64,000 bases of DNA from assembly GCA_003112755.1 (NCBI GenBank), contig BFBT01000001.1, forward strand, positions 1,798,001 through 1,862,000. The letters are read 5' to 3'. The translations under genes and the position numbers were made by a program. This document shows positions 46,384 through 54,545 of the stretch, piece by piece. The notes under the pieces are model-generated. The model saw only the letters and a list, made by a program, of their open reading frames with translations. It was not told the DNA's origin and did no database searches. The DNA is from Lawsonibacter asaccharolyticus (GTDB taxonomy: Bacteria > Bacillota > Clostridia > Oscillospirales > Oscillospiraceae). How positions within the stretch are numbered: the stretch's first letter is position 1; every line of letters begins with the position of its first letter.

Positions 46384-47756
46384 GCGGTTTCCTCCTTCCC
46401 ATCGTCTATATCCATCCGCCCACCGGCGATCTGCTCCAGCAGGCGGGGCGGCATCCCATTCTCCAGCAGCCGCTTTTGCAGGCTTGCCGAGATCGTGGAC
46501 ACCTTTTGAAATTCACCGCGCACTTTTATCTTGCCGTCCTCCACGGCGGTTTCCGATACATGGTAGCGGTAGAGGGTGTGGAGCTGCCGGGCGCCGTCCT
46601 CCAAAATCTCACACTCGGTAATCTCCATCACCCTGCGGCTGTTGTCCTCCAGCTTCTTCACAAAGAGGACAATGGGGAATGCCTCCGTCACCAGGTTATA
46701 CAGGGTCTTGTCACCCATATCGTATTTCTGGGTACACAGCGTCACCATGCGGTAGTAGGTGGCCTTGCAGCTATTGGCGTGGGTCGTGGTAATAACCGCG
46801 TGGCCGGTGCGGGCCGCCTCCTGCGCCGCAAACGCTTCCGCTGACTTCATCTCGCCCACGCACACCACATCCGGGTCGCAGGTCAGGGCAAACTCCAAAA
46901 GCCGCTCCTGATCGTAGTTCTGCTTGGGGTCATCGGAAAAACGGGTGACAGTGTGGACTACATTGTTGAGGACATTCCCCTCGGCATCCTCCTTCACCAG
47001 ATCAAACTCCCGGCACCCGTTTTCAATGGTGAAAACTCTCTTTTCATTGGGAATGGTGGAGAGAATCCAGCTCATCAGCGTGGTCTTACCGCTGCCGGTG
47101 GAGCCTGTGACGCAGATGGACAGGCCAAACCGCAGCACCGCCGCCAGGAAGTCCAGCATTTCGGCGGTGGCCGTCCCATAGCGGACAAAATCATCCCGCC
47201 CCAACCGCTTCGGGTTGACAATTCGGATGGAGGCCGCCACGCCCTTGTCCTTGTCGGTCAGCGGATTGCCCAGAACCGTGATACGGATTTTATTGGAGAG
47301 GTGGCCCACCACTCCCGGCTGGCTGTTGTCGAGGATCATCCCGGATTTATGAAGCAGCCTGCGGACCACATCCACGGCGTGCTGGGGGCTTTGGAACCGC
47401 TCTTTGGAAGGAACCACACGCCCATCCGCATAGGTGATCTTGGTGTCCTTCCAGGAGTTGATGTTGATTTCCTCCACATCACTGGCAAAGAGGTAGGGCG
47501 TCAGGAAAGAGAACTCGGCCATTTCCGTATAGAGCTTGTCGATCAGGGCCTCGTGGTCCATGCCCTCCACACCCAGGCTGTAATCATTGAGATACTTGGC
47601 GATGTAGGCGGTGATCTGCTGGCGCTGTTCCTCCGGGTTGTCGGTTATCAGGGTGGAATACTTGCTGGCAAGGTACTCCTGCACCTGTGCCAGCACCTCC
47701 GCAAACGGGCGCGTATTTTTGCTGGTGTTGAAAAAAAGACCGATGTTATTTGCCAT
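46380..47756 (-). CDS. tadA: TadA/CpaF-family pilus assembly ATPase
   Basis: 458 residues. N-terminal helical domain (about 1-100), then the secretion ATPase: LFASDVEEININSWKDTKI near 105, Walker A TGSTGSGKTT near 215, Asp box FTIENGCREFDL, Walker B DPDVVCVGEMKSAEA near 290 (GEM in place of the usual GE-hydrophobic pair) and the His box ARTGHAVITTTHANS near 308. ATG 47756 follows GGAGGTGTTCGG; the open frame extends to 47798. TadA hexamers drive extension and retraction of Flp pili. It is flanked by cpaE and tadB in the canonical order. Confidence 0.9.
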   Translation of the reverse strand: MANNIGLFFNTSKNTRPFAEVLAQVQEYLASKYSTLITDNPEEQRQQITAYIAKYLNDYSLGVEGMDHEALIDKLYTEMAEFSFLTPYLFASDVEEININSWKDTKITYADGRVVPSKERFQSPQHAVDVVRRLLHKSGMILDNSQPGVVGHLSNKIRITVLGNPLTDKDKGVAASIRIVNPKRLGRDDFVRYGTATAEMLDFLAAVLRFGLSICVTGSTGSGKTTLMSWILSTIPNEKRVFTIENGCREFDLVKEDAEGNVLNNVVHTVTRFSDDPKQNYDQERLLEFALTCDPDVVCVGEMKSAEAFAAQEAARTGHAVITTTHANSCKATYYRMVTLCTQKYDMGDKTLYNLVTEAFPIVLFVKKLEDNSRRVMEITECEILEDGARQLHTLYRYHVSETAVEDGKIKVRGEFQKVSTISASLQKRLLENGMPPRLLEQIAGGRMDIDDGKEETA

Positions 47757-48501
47757 CTCCGAACACCTCCACCGCGATGGCAGCGATGACCGGCTCATAG
47801 CTCTTGGCCTCTTTCCCGGAAAGTGGTTCCAGCAGCTTCAGCGTAGCCGCCTGTTCCTCCACGATGGGAAGATAGGGCAGCCGGTACTTCACCCCGCCAA
47901 ATGAGTTTTCATATTCCATGCCGCCCGGATAAGGCCGGGTGTTGGACAGTACACGGATGTGCTGCTCCGGCTTGAATTTCCGGTCCTCGATCAGCGGAAG
48001 ATAGGATGCAAAGTAGGAGATCGCTTTCAGGTCGCATCCACACACCCGCAGCACATCGTCCGCCACCTCCAGCGCCGCCGTTGCAAGCACATTCCCGGTC
48101 AGAACGCTGGTGCAGTCCACGATCACATAGTCCGCGATATGCCGCAGAAGCACCAGCATATCCACCGCCTTTTCCTTGCTGTACTCCGCGTAGGTGAACA
48201 CATTTTCCCCGGCCTTGTAGCCCAGGAAGCTGATATAGGGGTGTTTTTCACAGGGGACGCAGGTTTTCAATACCCGCTCCTGCGTCATGCCGGGAGCGGA
48301 CAGCAGATCGCCCACGGACACCTCCGGCAGTTTGCCCTCCGCCGCCACAGCGGGGAGCGAGGGGGCGGTCAGATCGGTAAACACCAGCACCACATTTTTC
48401 TTCCGCTTGGCAAGCTCCGCCGCCAGCTTGACCGCCGTAACCGTTTTTCCGGCGCCGGGGCTGCCCCACACGGCAAGCATCTGTTTCTGCTTATTCGCCA
48501 T
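47746..48501 (-). CDS. CpaE/ParA-like ATPase of the Tad block
   Basis: 251 residues. MANKQKQMLAVWGSPGAGKT begins a MinD/ParA-type fold with Walker A GSPGAGKTVTAVKLA at about 13-27, VVLVFTDLTAPSLP near 42, and Walker B YVIVDCTSVLTGN near 125. ATG 48501 is used; it lies inside the end of cpaB, and the longer frame to 48678 only shadows cpaB. CpaE/TadZ proteins position the pilus. The Walker A here is intact, in contrast to the CpaE-like protein at 32108. Confidence 0.75.
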   Translation of the reverse strand: MANKQKQMLAVWGSPGAGKTVTAVKLAAELAKRKKNVVLVFTDLTAPSLPAVAAEGKLPEVSVGDLLSAPGMTQERVLKTCVPCEKHPYISFLGYKAGENVFTYAEYSKEKAVDMLVLLRHIADYVIVDCTSVLTGNVLATAALEVADDVLRVCGCDLKAISYFASYLPLIEDRKFKPEQHIRVLSNTRPYPGGMEYENSFGGVKYRLPYLPIVEEQAATLKLLEPLSGKEAKSYEPVIAAIAVEVFGDGK

Positions 48502-49348
48502 CTGTTGTTTCCACCTCCTGTTCCTCCATGCCCTCTGCGGGCTGCCCGCCGTCAGCACTGTCAACAGGGACCTCCGGCTGACTGCCCTCATCGTTGGACC
48601 CTGCCTCCGGCTCGGCAAAGAAGGCGTCCTGCGCCGCCAGGAACTTTTCGGCATTGGCGCGGGTCCCCCGGTAGACAAAGGCCAGATGAAGGCTGTTGGA
48701 TTCCTCCAAATGGGCTAAAAGCTGGGCCTGTTCGCTGTTCACCAGCAGGGTGATGGTGGCGGGCAGGGTTTCCTCCGGGTTTTCTTCTTCCTCATTTCCC
48801 GCCGGCGCCTGATATTCCTTGTCCGCGCCGGAACTCTGGGTGGCGGCAAGCACCTCCACATATTTCAGCTCCGGGGGCTGGGTGGTTTCGCCGGTGTCCT
48901 TGTCGGTGGCAAAGAGCATGATAATATCGCCCGCCTCCACCTTGCCGGAGCCGCCCTTGGCAAATGTAGGGATGGTGACGGAGATCGCCACCTTGGAACC
49001 ATTCAGGCGGGTCAGGTACTCATACTGTGTCAGCGGCTCCGAGGACAGCCACGCCGTATTCACATCCGTGTTTTTCCGCAGCTCCACATCGGTGTATCTC
49101 CCTACCACCTCATCCAGCGAGGTGGCAACGCTGTCCTCCATGCCGGAGGCCCCTCTGGTGTAGACCTCCACCATGTCCGCCGTGATGTAGGTTCCCTGTG
49201 GGATCACCTCGGCTTTTACCCGGACGGCTTCTGTCTGAGCCTTCAGCCCCTCGTTGAAAAGCGGTGTGATCCCAAAGCAGACCAGAACCGCCAGCAGGAT
49301 GCACACCGCGCCGATGACCGTCCGGCTCCGAAAAATATTCTTGTTCAA
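48491..49348 (-). CDS. cpaB: CpaB-like SAF-domain pilus assembly protein
   Basis: 285 residues. RSRTVIGAVCILLAVLVCFG is a signal anchor; EAVRVKAEVIPQGTYITADMVEVY (about 40-63) is a SAF domain, followed by SVATSLDEVVGRYTDVELRKNTDV and a beta-rich region (KVAISVTIPTFAKGGSGKVEAGD) typical of CpaB/RcpC. The C-terminal 60 residues are acidic and disordered. In Gram-negatives CpaB works with the outer-membrane secretin; here, without an outer membrane, it probably bridges to the wall (inference). Confidence 0.8.
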   Translation of the reverse strand: MNKNIFRSRTVIGAVCILLAVLVCFGITPLFNEGLKAQTEAVRVKAEVIPQGTYITADMVEVYTRGASGMEDSVATSLDEVVGRYTDVELRKNTDVNTAWLSSEPLTQYEYLTRLNGSKVAISVTIPTFAKGGSGKVEAGDIIMLFATDKDTGETTQPPELKYVEVLAATQSSGADKEYQAPAGNEEEENPEETLPATITLLVNSEQAQLLAHLEESNSLHLAFVYRGTRANAEKFLAAQDAFFAEPEAGSNDEGSQPEVPVDSADGGQPAEGMEEQEVETTDGE

Positions 49349-49366
49349 TTTGATACCTCCATTTGT

Positions 49367-49813
49367 TCAGATTTGAAATGTAAAAGCAGTCAGCCAGTAG
49401 GCGGATACGCCGCCGAAGCAGAAAAAGGGGGCCAGGGGCAGACGCACCATAGACAGCGGTTGTTTTTGCAAACGGCATTCCACCAGCCCGACAAGCACCG
49501 CCAGCGAGAGGGAAAGAACAGCCTGTATCAGCCCAGGCCAAACGCCCAGAACAAACCCGCAGGCCCCCATCAGTTTCATATCACCGCCGCCGATGGCAAA
49601 CCCGTCCCGTTTTATCAGAACCGCCGCCAGCAGGAAGGGGCCGCCGACCAGGAACAGCCCCGCCACAGACGCGGCAGGGCGGAAACCAATCAGCCCGCAC
49701 AGAAGGAGCAGGGCCGGGATCAGGTTTGGAATCTCCCGGTTTCGCATATCCCATACGGCGGCGGACAGGAGCAGCAGGCCAAACAGCACCCCTTTGACCA
49801 TAAGCGGCGTCAC
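49367..49813 (-). CDS. A24 prepilin peptidase (CpaA/TadV-like)
   Basis: 148 residues, five to six membrane helices. The two catalytic aspartates are visible: D22 in AVWDMRNREIPN and D78 in GGGDMKLMGA (the GxGD motif). It should cleave the class III-type leaders of the pilin-like proteins in this operon (54248, 43569, 43027). The GTG start overlaps the stop of the DUF3848 gene (GTGA), so translation is coupled. It opens the compact Tad series cpaA-cpaB-cpaE-tadA-tadB-tadC. Confidence 0.85.
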   Translation of the reverse strand: MTPLMVKGVLFGLLLLSAAVWDMRNREIPNLIPALLLLCGLIGFRPAASVAGLFLVGGPFLLAAVLIKRDGFAIGGGDMKLMGACGFVLGVWPGLIQAVLSLSLAVLVGLVECRLQKQPLSMVRLPLAPFFCFGGVSAYWLTAFTFQI

Positions 49814-50547
49814 CGCTCAACCTCCCCGGCGGGTTCCAGTCCGGTGTCGCTCAGTTCGTCCCCATGAAGGTCGTAAAAGTCCTTCATTTCTGCGGGAGGC
49901 TCTCCATTGACATGAAACACACAGCGCCGAAGATCCGCCGCCTGTTTTGCCACCGTTTCCTCCAGCGTTCCCCGGATGCTGTCCCAAAAAGAAAAGTCAT
50001 TGTCCAGCCATTCCGTATATAGGGCCGCAAGCGGCTGGGGGCAGGTCAGCAGGGTGTCAGTTTCCCATTCATCCAGACCTTGCTCCAACTCTCCGAGAAA
50101 TTCTTCCTTGATGACCTTTTCATAAGCGTGCTCCAATATTTCTTTGGGCGGCAGGGCGGCAATCTCCTCCATGCGGGTGTCAAATTCTGCTTTGGCCCGG
50201 TCGTAGAGCAGACCAGCCCGATACTCGGCGCCCTTGTCCTGAAGGAAGTAATAGACCACCTCGCTGATGTTTTCCGGGTTCATACAGCGATCCGGGACGG
50301 GCGTATTTCGGAAAGTCCACGCCTGTTCCAGCACATTCTCCATCGCCAGAAGCATATCCCGCTGCGTACCACTCAGAGGGATGTTTTCCAGTTCGTTTTT
50401 GATGGCAAGTATCCCTTGAATTTTTACAAAGTAGGAATCACCGGGGGCCAGCTCCTCCAACGGTCTGGCTATACTATGGAGTTCTTCGTCCAGCTTCTCT
50501 TTCAACTTCTCTTGTTCCAGTTCAAACCACCTCCTGCGGTCAGGCAT
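49810..50547 (-). CDS. DUF3848-domain protein
   Basis: 245 residues, soluble, acidic, mainly helical. The conserved part is the N-terminal half of the second domain: AGLLYDRAKAEFDTRMEEIAALPPKEILEHAYEKVIKEE (described, about residues 110-150), which characterises DUF3848, a family confined largely to ICEs and phages of Clostridia; function unknown. ATG 50547 overlaps the stop of the 31-residue peptide gene; AGGAGGTGG lies 3' of it and could instead serve an internal CTG or TTG start, so the start is uncertain. Confidence 0.7.
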   Translation of the reverse strand: MPDRRRWFELEQEKLKEKLDEELHSIARPLEELAPGDSYFVKIQGILAIKNELENIPLSGTQRDMLLAMENVLEQAWTFRNTPVPDRCMNPENISEVVYYFLQDKGAEYRAGLLYDRAKAEFDTRMEEIAALPPKEILEHAYEKVIKEEFLGELEQGLDEWETDTLLTCPQPLAALYTEWLDNDFSFWDSIRGTLEETVAKQAADLRRCVFHVNGEPPAEMKDFYDLHGDELSDTGLEPAGEVER

Positions 50548-50635
50548 ACAGCCCGAAATAAAGAAGGATGGCGGTCAGGCCGACCGCCATCCCAATCATC
50601 AGGGGCCACGGGTTCCATCCTTTTTGAAACATCAT
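50540..50635 (-). CDS. 31-residue single-span membrane peptide
   Basis: ATGATG at 50635 preceded by GGGGGAGTAAAA, stop TGA at 50542-50540. The peptide opens MMFQKGWNPWPLMIGMAVGL and continues hydrophobic to the end (TAILLYFGLYA). Its stop overlaps the DUF3848 start. A strong ribosome site and coupled position support it as a real gene; function unknown. Confidence 0.55.
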   Translation of the reverse strand: MMFQKGWNPWPLMIGMAVGLTAILLYFGLYA

Positions 50636-50637
50636 TT

Positions 50638-51948
50638 TTACTCCCCCTGTTCCAACGCCTCCTGTGCGGCGAGAATCTGTCTGCCCACGGCATAGACCAC
50701 TTGAATGGTCACAGAGTTTCCCGCCTGCCGGTAGAGCTGATTGTCGCTGTTGACCGCCCGCGCCCGGTCAAACATTTCATCACTAAAGCCTTGCAGCCTC
50801 CAGCACTCACGGGGCGTAAGCCTGCGGATCAGGCCGCACCCCGCAAACGGCGTCCCCTGGTTACAGGAGGTTTCCAGCGTACCGGCGCGGTCCTTCCCGA
50901 CACGCCCACGCCTTGTTTTGCTGTCAGGGAACGCCAGATTGATGCTGTCCCCACAGCGGGCAACCGCGTAGCCCTGCTTCGTGGCCTCCCGGATACGCAT
51001 ACCGTAGGGGCATTTTTCGCAGTCCTGAAAGACAACGCCGTGGCGGTCCTGCGTTGTAAGGGTGAAGGCCGGTTCTCCGCACTCCTTGATCCGCCGCCCA
51101 TTCTGCCTTTTTTCTTCCCGTTCCGGGGTAACGACTGCGCGGCAGCCGTAGAACACGCCGGAATTGTCGCCGCCCCGGTTGGTGATCCCGCTGTTATACT
51201 TGGCCTTGATGCACCGGGCATGGCTCGTCAGTTTGGGATTGCCATTACAGAGATCAACGAAATACAACCCTGTCTTGCCGCCCCAGCCGCCGGACTGGGC
51301 GGCCATCGTGACGCTGATGCCGGACGGGTCATACACCCGCTGGCCCTGCATCCCGCCTATGAGTTGGATAAGAGCTTTTCCACAGCCCGCTGGGACAGGA
51401 AATATTTTGGGTCCACCTCCGGCTCCAGAATGTCGGCAAGCGACAAGGAATACCCGCTCTCTGTTTTGAGGGGGGCCGAAATCCTTTGTATTGAGAAGTC
51501 CGTACTCGATATGGTAGCCGAGTGAGGCCAGCGTATCGAGAACGGCCGCAAAGTCCCATCCTCCATGAATGGACAGGAGATTCTTAACATTTTCAAGGAT
51601 AATCCATGTGGGTCTATTTTCAGGGTTTTGGCCTTTGACGAGTTCAGCAAGCGTAAAAAAGAGTCCGCTTCTTGCTCCGTTAATCCCTCGCTGAAGGCCG
51701 CTGACCGAAATATCCTGACACGGGAATCCTGCTGCCCACAGGTCTGCTCCGGGGAGGTCTGCGGGGGTAACTTTTGTGATGTCGGCTGCATACCATTCAT
51801 CCTCCTTCACATTATGAATGGCTCTGTAACTGCGGTCGGCATATTTGTCGATCTCACAATGCCCCACACAGCGCATCCCGCACAGCTCAAAGCCCTTGCG
51901 GAAACCGCCGATACCGGAAAAGAAGTCAAGGAATGTCATCTGCGCCAT
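50638..51948 (-). CDS. dcm: Cytosine-5 DNA methyltransferase, orphan
   Basis: About 436 residues with the ordered C5-methylase motifs: I (TFLDFFSGIGGFRKGFELCG, from residue 4), II/III (CEIDKYADRSY), IV with the catalytic cysteine (AAGFPCQDISVSG near 80), VI (WIILENVKNLLS near 120), VIII (GPPQNRERVFLVA near 163), and IX-X (RLTPRECWRLQGF, YRQAGNSVTIQVV near the C-terminus). The target-recognition part between VIII and IX is long. No restriction endonuclease is nearby, so it probably protects the element on entry to a new host. ATG 51948 is used; a second ATG lies at 51939. Confidence 0.92.
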   Translation of the reverse strand: MAQMTFLDFFSGIGGFRKGFELCGMRCVGHCEIDKYADRSYRAIHNVKEDEWYAADITKVTPADLPGADLWAAGFPCQDISVSGLQRGINGARSGLFFTLAELVKGQNPENRPTWIILENVKNLLSIHGGWDFAAVLDTLASLGYHIEYGLLNTKDFGPPQNRERVFLVACRHSGAGGGPKIFPVPAGCGKALIQLIGGMQGQRVYDPSGISVTMAAQSGGWGGKTGLYFVDLCNGNPKLTSHARCIKAKYNSGITNRGGDNSGVFYGCRAVVTPEREEKRQNGRRIKECGEPAFTLTTQDRHGVVFQDCEKCPYGMRIREATKQGYAVARCGDSINLAFPDSKTRRGRVGKDRAGTLETSCNQGTPFAGCGLIRRLTPRECWRLQGFSDEMFDRARAVNSDNQLYRQAGNSVTIQVVYAVGRQILAAQEALEQGE

Positions 51949-51956
51949 CGGCAGCC

Positions 51957-52439
51957 TCACATTTCCAACGCCATATCCTCATCAAGCTCTTTCTGTCCGT
52001 CATTCTCCATTTGAGCGGTCGCTTCCTGTTCCTCCTCCAATTCCATCAGCTTCATAAAGATGGCGTTTGCAACACACGGATCAATCTCCGTGACATACCG
52101 GGTAGTCGGGTCAACATGGTTTTCATCCCTCGGCGTCCGGGCATCCGGGAAATCGGTCTGTCCGGCCCGGTCAAGCACCGCCTGACCGAAACGGGAATCC
52201 CAATCGGAAAACTGGATGGTGCGGGAGAGGACATAGATCGCCCGCTCCACACCGTAAAAGCGCACCAGCTCTCCAATGAAGGAATCCAATTCCCGGCTGT
52301 TCATGGCGGTCATGGCCTTGTCCTGAATGAAATTCCGGCAGTCCATGTTGATATTGTAGCTGTCGCACCAAAGAGCCGCTTCATCCTTTCAGGCGGCTTC
52401 TTCCAGCGACGGATAGTAAACGGGAATGGCTGCGTACAT
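51957..52439 (-). pseudogene. DUF3849 gene with in-frame TGA after codon 16
   Basis: From ATG 52439 the frame reads MYAAIPVYYPSLEEAA, then TGA at 52391-52389, then KDEAALWCDSYNINMDCRNFI and on to VRFYGVERAIYVLSRTIQFSD, all as expected for DUF3849. A CGA to TGA change is the likely cause. The remaining 129-residue frame could be translated from ATG 52346 (MDCRNF), but that loses about 31 conserved residues. The C-terminus is acidic. Its ATG overlaps the end of the prgI gene, consistent with coupled translation before the mutation. Confidence 0.7.
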
Positions 52440-52762
52440 TATTCAAGCCCCCATTCGTCCCCGTAGCGGTACGGGTAGATTTTCTGTCCGCGCAGGAACC
52501 GGACCAAATTCTGCACTTGGTCCACCACGGACAAATTGCTCTGGTCCTTGGTGGTCATCATCACCGAACCAAAGATACCGGCCAGCGCCAGAACCACGGT
52601 GGTGGTCACATTGGCGGTGAACAGCCAGACCAGGGCGGCCACACCGCCCATCGCCAGGGAACCAATCAACGCCTGAAAGAGCTGCTTTTTCCCAAAGCCG
52701 GTGAACAGCTCCGCCTCCGGCTTCACACCCAGAGGGATATAGAGTTTCAAGTCCTCGTCCAT
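52439..52762 (-). CDS. prgI: PrgI-family conjugation membrane protein (VirB3-like position)
   Basis: 107 residues. MDEDLKLYIPLGVKPEAELF is the characteristic PrgI opening, with FGKKQLFQALIGSLAMGGVA leading into two membrane helices (about 30-75) and a basic C-terminal domain (VRFLRGQKIYPYRYG). PrgI/VirB3-like proteins are part of the Gram-positive mating channel and are normally encoded just before VirB4; here VirB4 is 16 kb further down the operon, with the Tad block between. GGAGGTGCGA precedes the ATG. Confidence 0.85.
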   Translation of the reverse strand: MDEDLKLYIPLGVKPEAELFTGFGKKQLFQALIGSLAMGGVAALVWLFTANVTTTVVLALAGIFGSVMMTTKDQSNLSVVDQVQNLVRFLRGQKIYPYRYGDEWGLE

Positions 52763-52771
52763 TCGCACCTC

Positions 52772-52981
52772 CTACGAGTAGTAATACAAAATCAGGTCTT
52801 TGATCTGCCAGATGGATTCCGCGATCACATAGAAGATCACAGTGTTGCGGGCGCGTTTTTTGTACTGCGCCGCCTGTTCCTCGGCGGCTGCCAGCCGCAC
52901 CATGCAGTAGATAAACCTTGCCACGGCGCCCACGCGCACCAGCAAGATGATGGCCTTTGAAAGATCGTCCATTGTTACCAT
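52772..52981 (-). CDS. Small two-helix membrane protein of the transfer operon
   Basis: 69 residues: MVTMDDLSKAIILLVRVGAV continues as a first helix, then a charged turn (AAAEEQAAQYKKRARN) and a second helix (TVIFYVIAESIWQIKDLILY). GTGAGGTGG precedes ATG 52981. It fits exactly between the VirB6-like and PrgI genes. Such small proteins recur at this place in Firmicutes ICEs; a channel accessory role is inferred. Confidence 0.65.
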   Translation of the reverse strand: MVTMDDLSKAIILLVRVGAVARFIYCMVRLAAAEEQAAQYKKRARNTVIFYVIAESIWQIKDLILYYYS

Positions 52982-52992
52982 CCGCCGCCACC

Positions 52993-53829
52993 TCACTTTC
53001 CCATGCCCCTGACCATCTGCACCAGGCGCACAGAATGGTATGCGTTGTTGACGATGGCTCCGCCACCGCCGCCTCCGGTCGTAACGATGAACTCCTGAAG
53101 GAACTTCGGCGTCCGCACGGCCAAAATCATGCAGGCCACGCCCCAGAAGATGTGCATATTCATCATCAGTCCCACGCCCAGCTTGGCGAGAGAAATCTGG
53201 ATAATTACCGAAAGGGCTGATTGAAAGAATTTGCTCATGTAGGGCTTGAACACGCCCTTGTCGTTGTCGATCAGGCCCACGCAGGCAAGGGGCATCCCCA
53301 CCCGCAAAATCAAAATCTCCAGCCCCCGCATAAGGAACTGGAAGTAGAGGATGAAATACACAATGACGAACACCAACCCAAAGATGGCAGTCACAAGGCC
53401 GAGCGTGGAAATACCGGACACCCAGCCCGCCCAATCGTAGGCGGTGGCAAGGCCGATGGCCTCCAGCATCTTGTCGCTCATTTCCTCCACAATTCCCGCA
53501 AGCCAGCCGTACATGGTGGGGAAACAGACCGCCACGGCCATCGCCTTGAAAAAGTTCGTCAGCAGGGCAATCGGTTCTTCATCCGCGTCGCCATCGGACC
53601 ACAGCACATAGGTTTCAAAGCCCTTTTTGAGAAATTTCAGGATGATAAGGGACACGCCAAAGCCAAACACAATATCAAACAGGGCTTCAAACAGATCGAC
53701 ACCGGCCAATGTGGACATATACTGCTCCGCGTACAGGGTCAGCGGCACGATGCCCTCCATCAGCCCGTCAATGTAGGCGATGGCTCCGTTAAGCAGGGCG
53801 ACGATCAGCAGAACCAGAATATATTCCAA
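52993..53829 (-). CDS. VirB6/TrbL-like polytopic conjugation protein
   Basis: 278 residues from a TTG with AAAGGAGGTGG upstream (the frame extends to 53949 without a better start). Six or so membrane helices: EYILVLLIVALLNGAIAY, FEALFDIVFGFGVSLIIL, LTNFFKAMAVAVCFPTMYGW, LGLVTAIFGLVFVIVYFILY, LALVLRVGMP-like and FFQSALSVIIQISLAKLGVG. The central hydrophobic loop and overall layout match the VirB6-type channel proteins of Gram-positive ICEs (CD1107-like). The C-terminus has a run of glycines (TTGGGGGGA) before a basic tail. Confidence 0.8.
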   Translation of the reverse strand: MEYILVLLIVALLNGAIAYIDGLMEGIVPLTLYAEQYMSTLAGVDLFEALFDIVFGFGVSLIILKFLKKGFETYVLWSDGDADEEPIALLTNFFKAMAVAVCFPTMYGWLAGIVEEMSDKMLEAIGLATAYDWAGWVSGISTLGLVTAIFGLVFVIVYFILYFQFLMRGLEILILRVGMPLACVGLIDNDKGVFKPYMSKFFQSALSVIIQISLAKLGVGLMMNMHIFWGVACMILAVRTPKFLQEFIVTTGGGGGGAIVNNAYHSVRLVQMVRGMGK

Positions 53830-53849
53830 CCAGCGGCCACCTCCTTTCC

Positions 53850-53871
53850 GGGGGCGGCCGGGGCCGCCCCC
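53850..53871 (-). other. GC hairpin before the VirB6-like gene
   Basis: GGGGGCGGCC and GGCCGCCCCC form an almost uninterrupted palindrome in the 70-base gap between spoVG and the VirB6-like gene. Confidence 0.45.
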
Positions 53872-53899
53872 TTGTTGTATGAAATGAAAACGGGGCGGA

Positions 53900-54187
53900 T
53901 CAGGCGGCAGGCGTCCCGCCGCCGTCCTCCGCCGCCAGCGCCCGGTCATATTCGGCCAGCACCACGGCGGACAGCTTCTCCCGCAGCTCCTTCGTCATGG
54001 GGAAGCACTGTTCCGTCCATTCGCCTTTTACATTCCTGCGGCTGGGCAGGGACACGAACAGCCCCTTTTCGCCCTCCACCACCCGGACATTCTTCACCAG
54101 AAAGCAATCGTCCAGGATGACGCTGCACACCGCCCGCAGCTTGTCAGGGCCGGTCAGCGTCCGTTTGATCTCCGCTCTGAACTCCAT
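53900..54187 (-). CDS. spoVG: SpoVG-family RNA/DNA-binding regulator
   Basis: 95 residues. MEFRAEIKRTLTGPDKLRAV, VILDDCFLVKNVRVVEGEKG, FVSLPSRRNVKGEW and the C-terminal ELREKLSAVVLAEYDRAL match SpoVG throughout; FVSLPSRR is close to the FV-x-MPS-R signature. SpoVG proteins are small nucleic-acid-binding regulators of sporulation, virulence and cell wall genes; ICE copies are frequent. ATG 54187 with AAGGAGG upstream is used. It lies among pilin and channel genes, flanked on both sides by GC hairpins, so it may regulate this operon post-transcriptionally (inference). Confidence 0.85.
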   Translation of the reverse strand: MEFRAEIKRTLTGPDKLRAVCSVILDDCFLVKNVRVVEGEKGLFVSLPSRRNVKGEWTEQCFPMTKELREKLSAVVLAEYDRALAAEDGGGTPAA

Positions 54188-54211
54188 AGAAAACCTCCTT
54201 GATAAAAAGTA

Positions 54212-54234
54212 CGGCGGGGCATGGCGCCCCGCCG
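54212..54234 (-). other. GC hairpin between the pilin-like gene and spoVG
   Basis: A perfect 9-bp stem CGGCGGGGC/GCCCCGCCG with a 5-base loop sits 13 bases after the stop of the DUF6133 gene, without a T run. Confidence 0.5.
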
Positions 54235-54247
54235 CTCCCACCAAACA

Positions 54248-54511
54248 TCAGCCCGCGTAATCGAACATATCCTTAATGCGCTGGGTAATGGTCGGCAGCA
54301 CGGTGCTGTCCACAATGAGATAGAGGCCCGCCAAAATCAGGGCGCCCAGGACAATGGAAATCAGCACCGTGATCGCCACATCAAGGGTGCCCTGCCCCTC
54401 ACGGTTTGCCAGCGCCTCCTTCGTGCGGCCTGCCAGTTCACGGGCTTTCTGCTTGGCCATCCAGATGGAAGTCATAGCCTTAACCTGAGTGTTGCGGATG
54501 AAGTGAGTCAT
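54248..54511 (-). CDS. DUF6133 pilin-like protein, candidate major Tad pilin
   Basis: 87 residues. A basic N-terminal helix (RNTQVKAMTSIWMAKQKARELAGRTKEAL) ends in ANREGQGTLDVAIT, directly followed by a hydrophobic helix VLISIVLGALILAGLYLIV. The GQG-T junction copies that of the two TadE-like proteins and fits cleavage by the A24 peptidase. The mature part would be about 45 residues, the size of Flp pilins. GGAGGACGATTTT precedes the ATG, and GC hairpins flank the gene, often a sign of high, differential expression. DUF6133 proteins are otherwise uncharacterised. Confidence 0.7.
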   Translation of the reverse strand: MTHFIRNTQVKAMTSIWMAKQKARELAGRTKEALANREGQGTLDVAITVLISIVLGALILAGLYLIVDSTVLPTITQRIKDMFDYAG

Positions 54512-54545
54512 AAAATCGTCCTCCTGTAAAATGATTTATTTAGTA

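Noticed and set aside
48006..48753. Plus-strand frames opposite the cpaE and cpaB genes
   Set aside because: Composition shadows without ribosome sites; the minus-strand frames carry Walker and SAF motifs.
49810..51948. A restriction-modification system around the cytosine methyltransferase
   Set aside because: Neighbours are DUF3848, DUF3849, pilus and channel genes; no endonuclease or specificity gene is seen.
52389..52391. The in-frame TGA of the DUF3849 gene as a selenocysteine codon
   Set aside because: The expected residue is arginine, and no SECIS-like hairpin directly after the codon or selenoprotein family link is seen.
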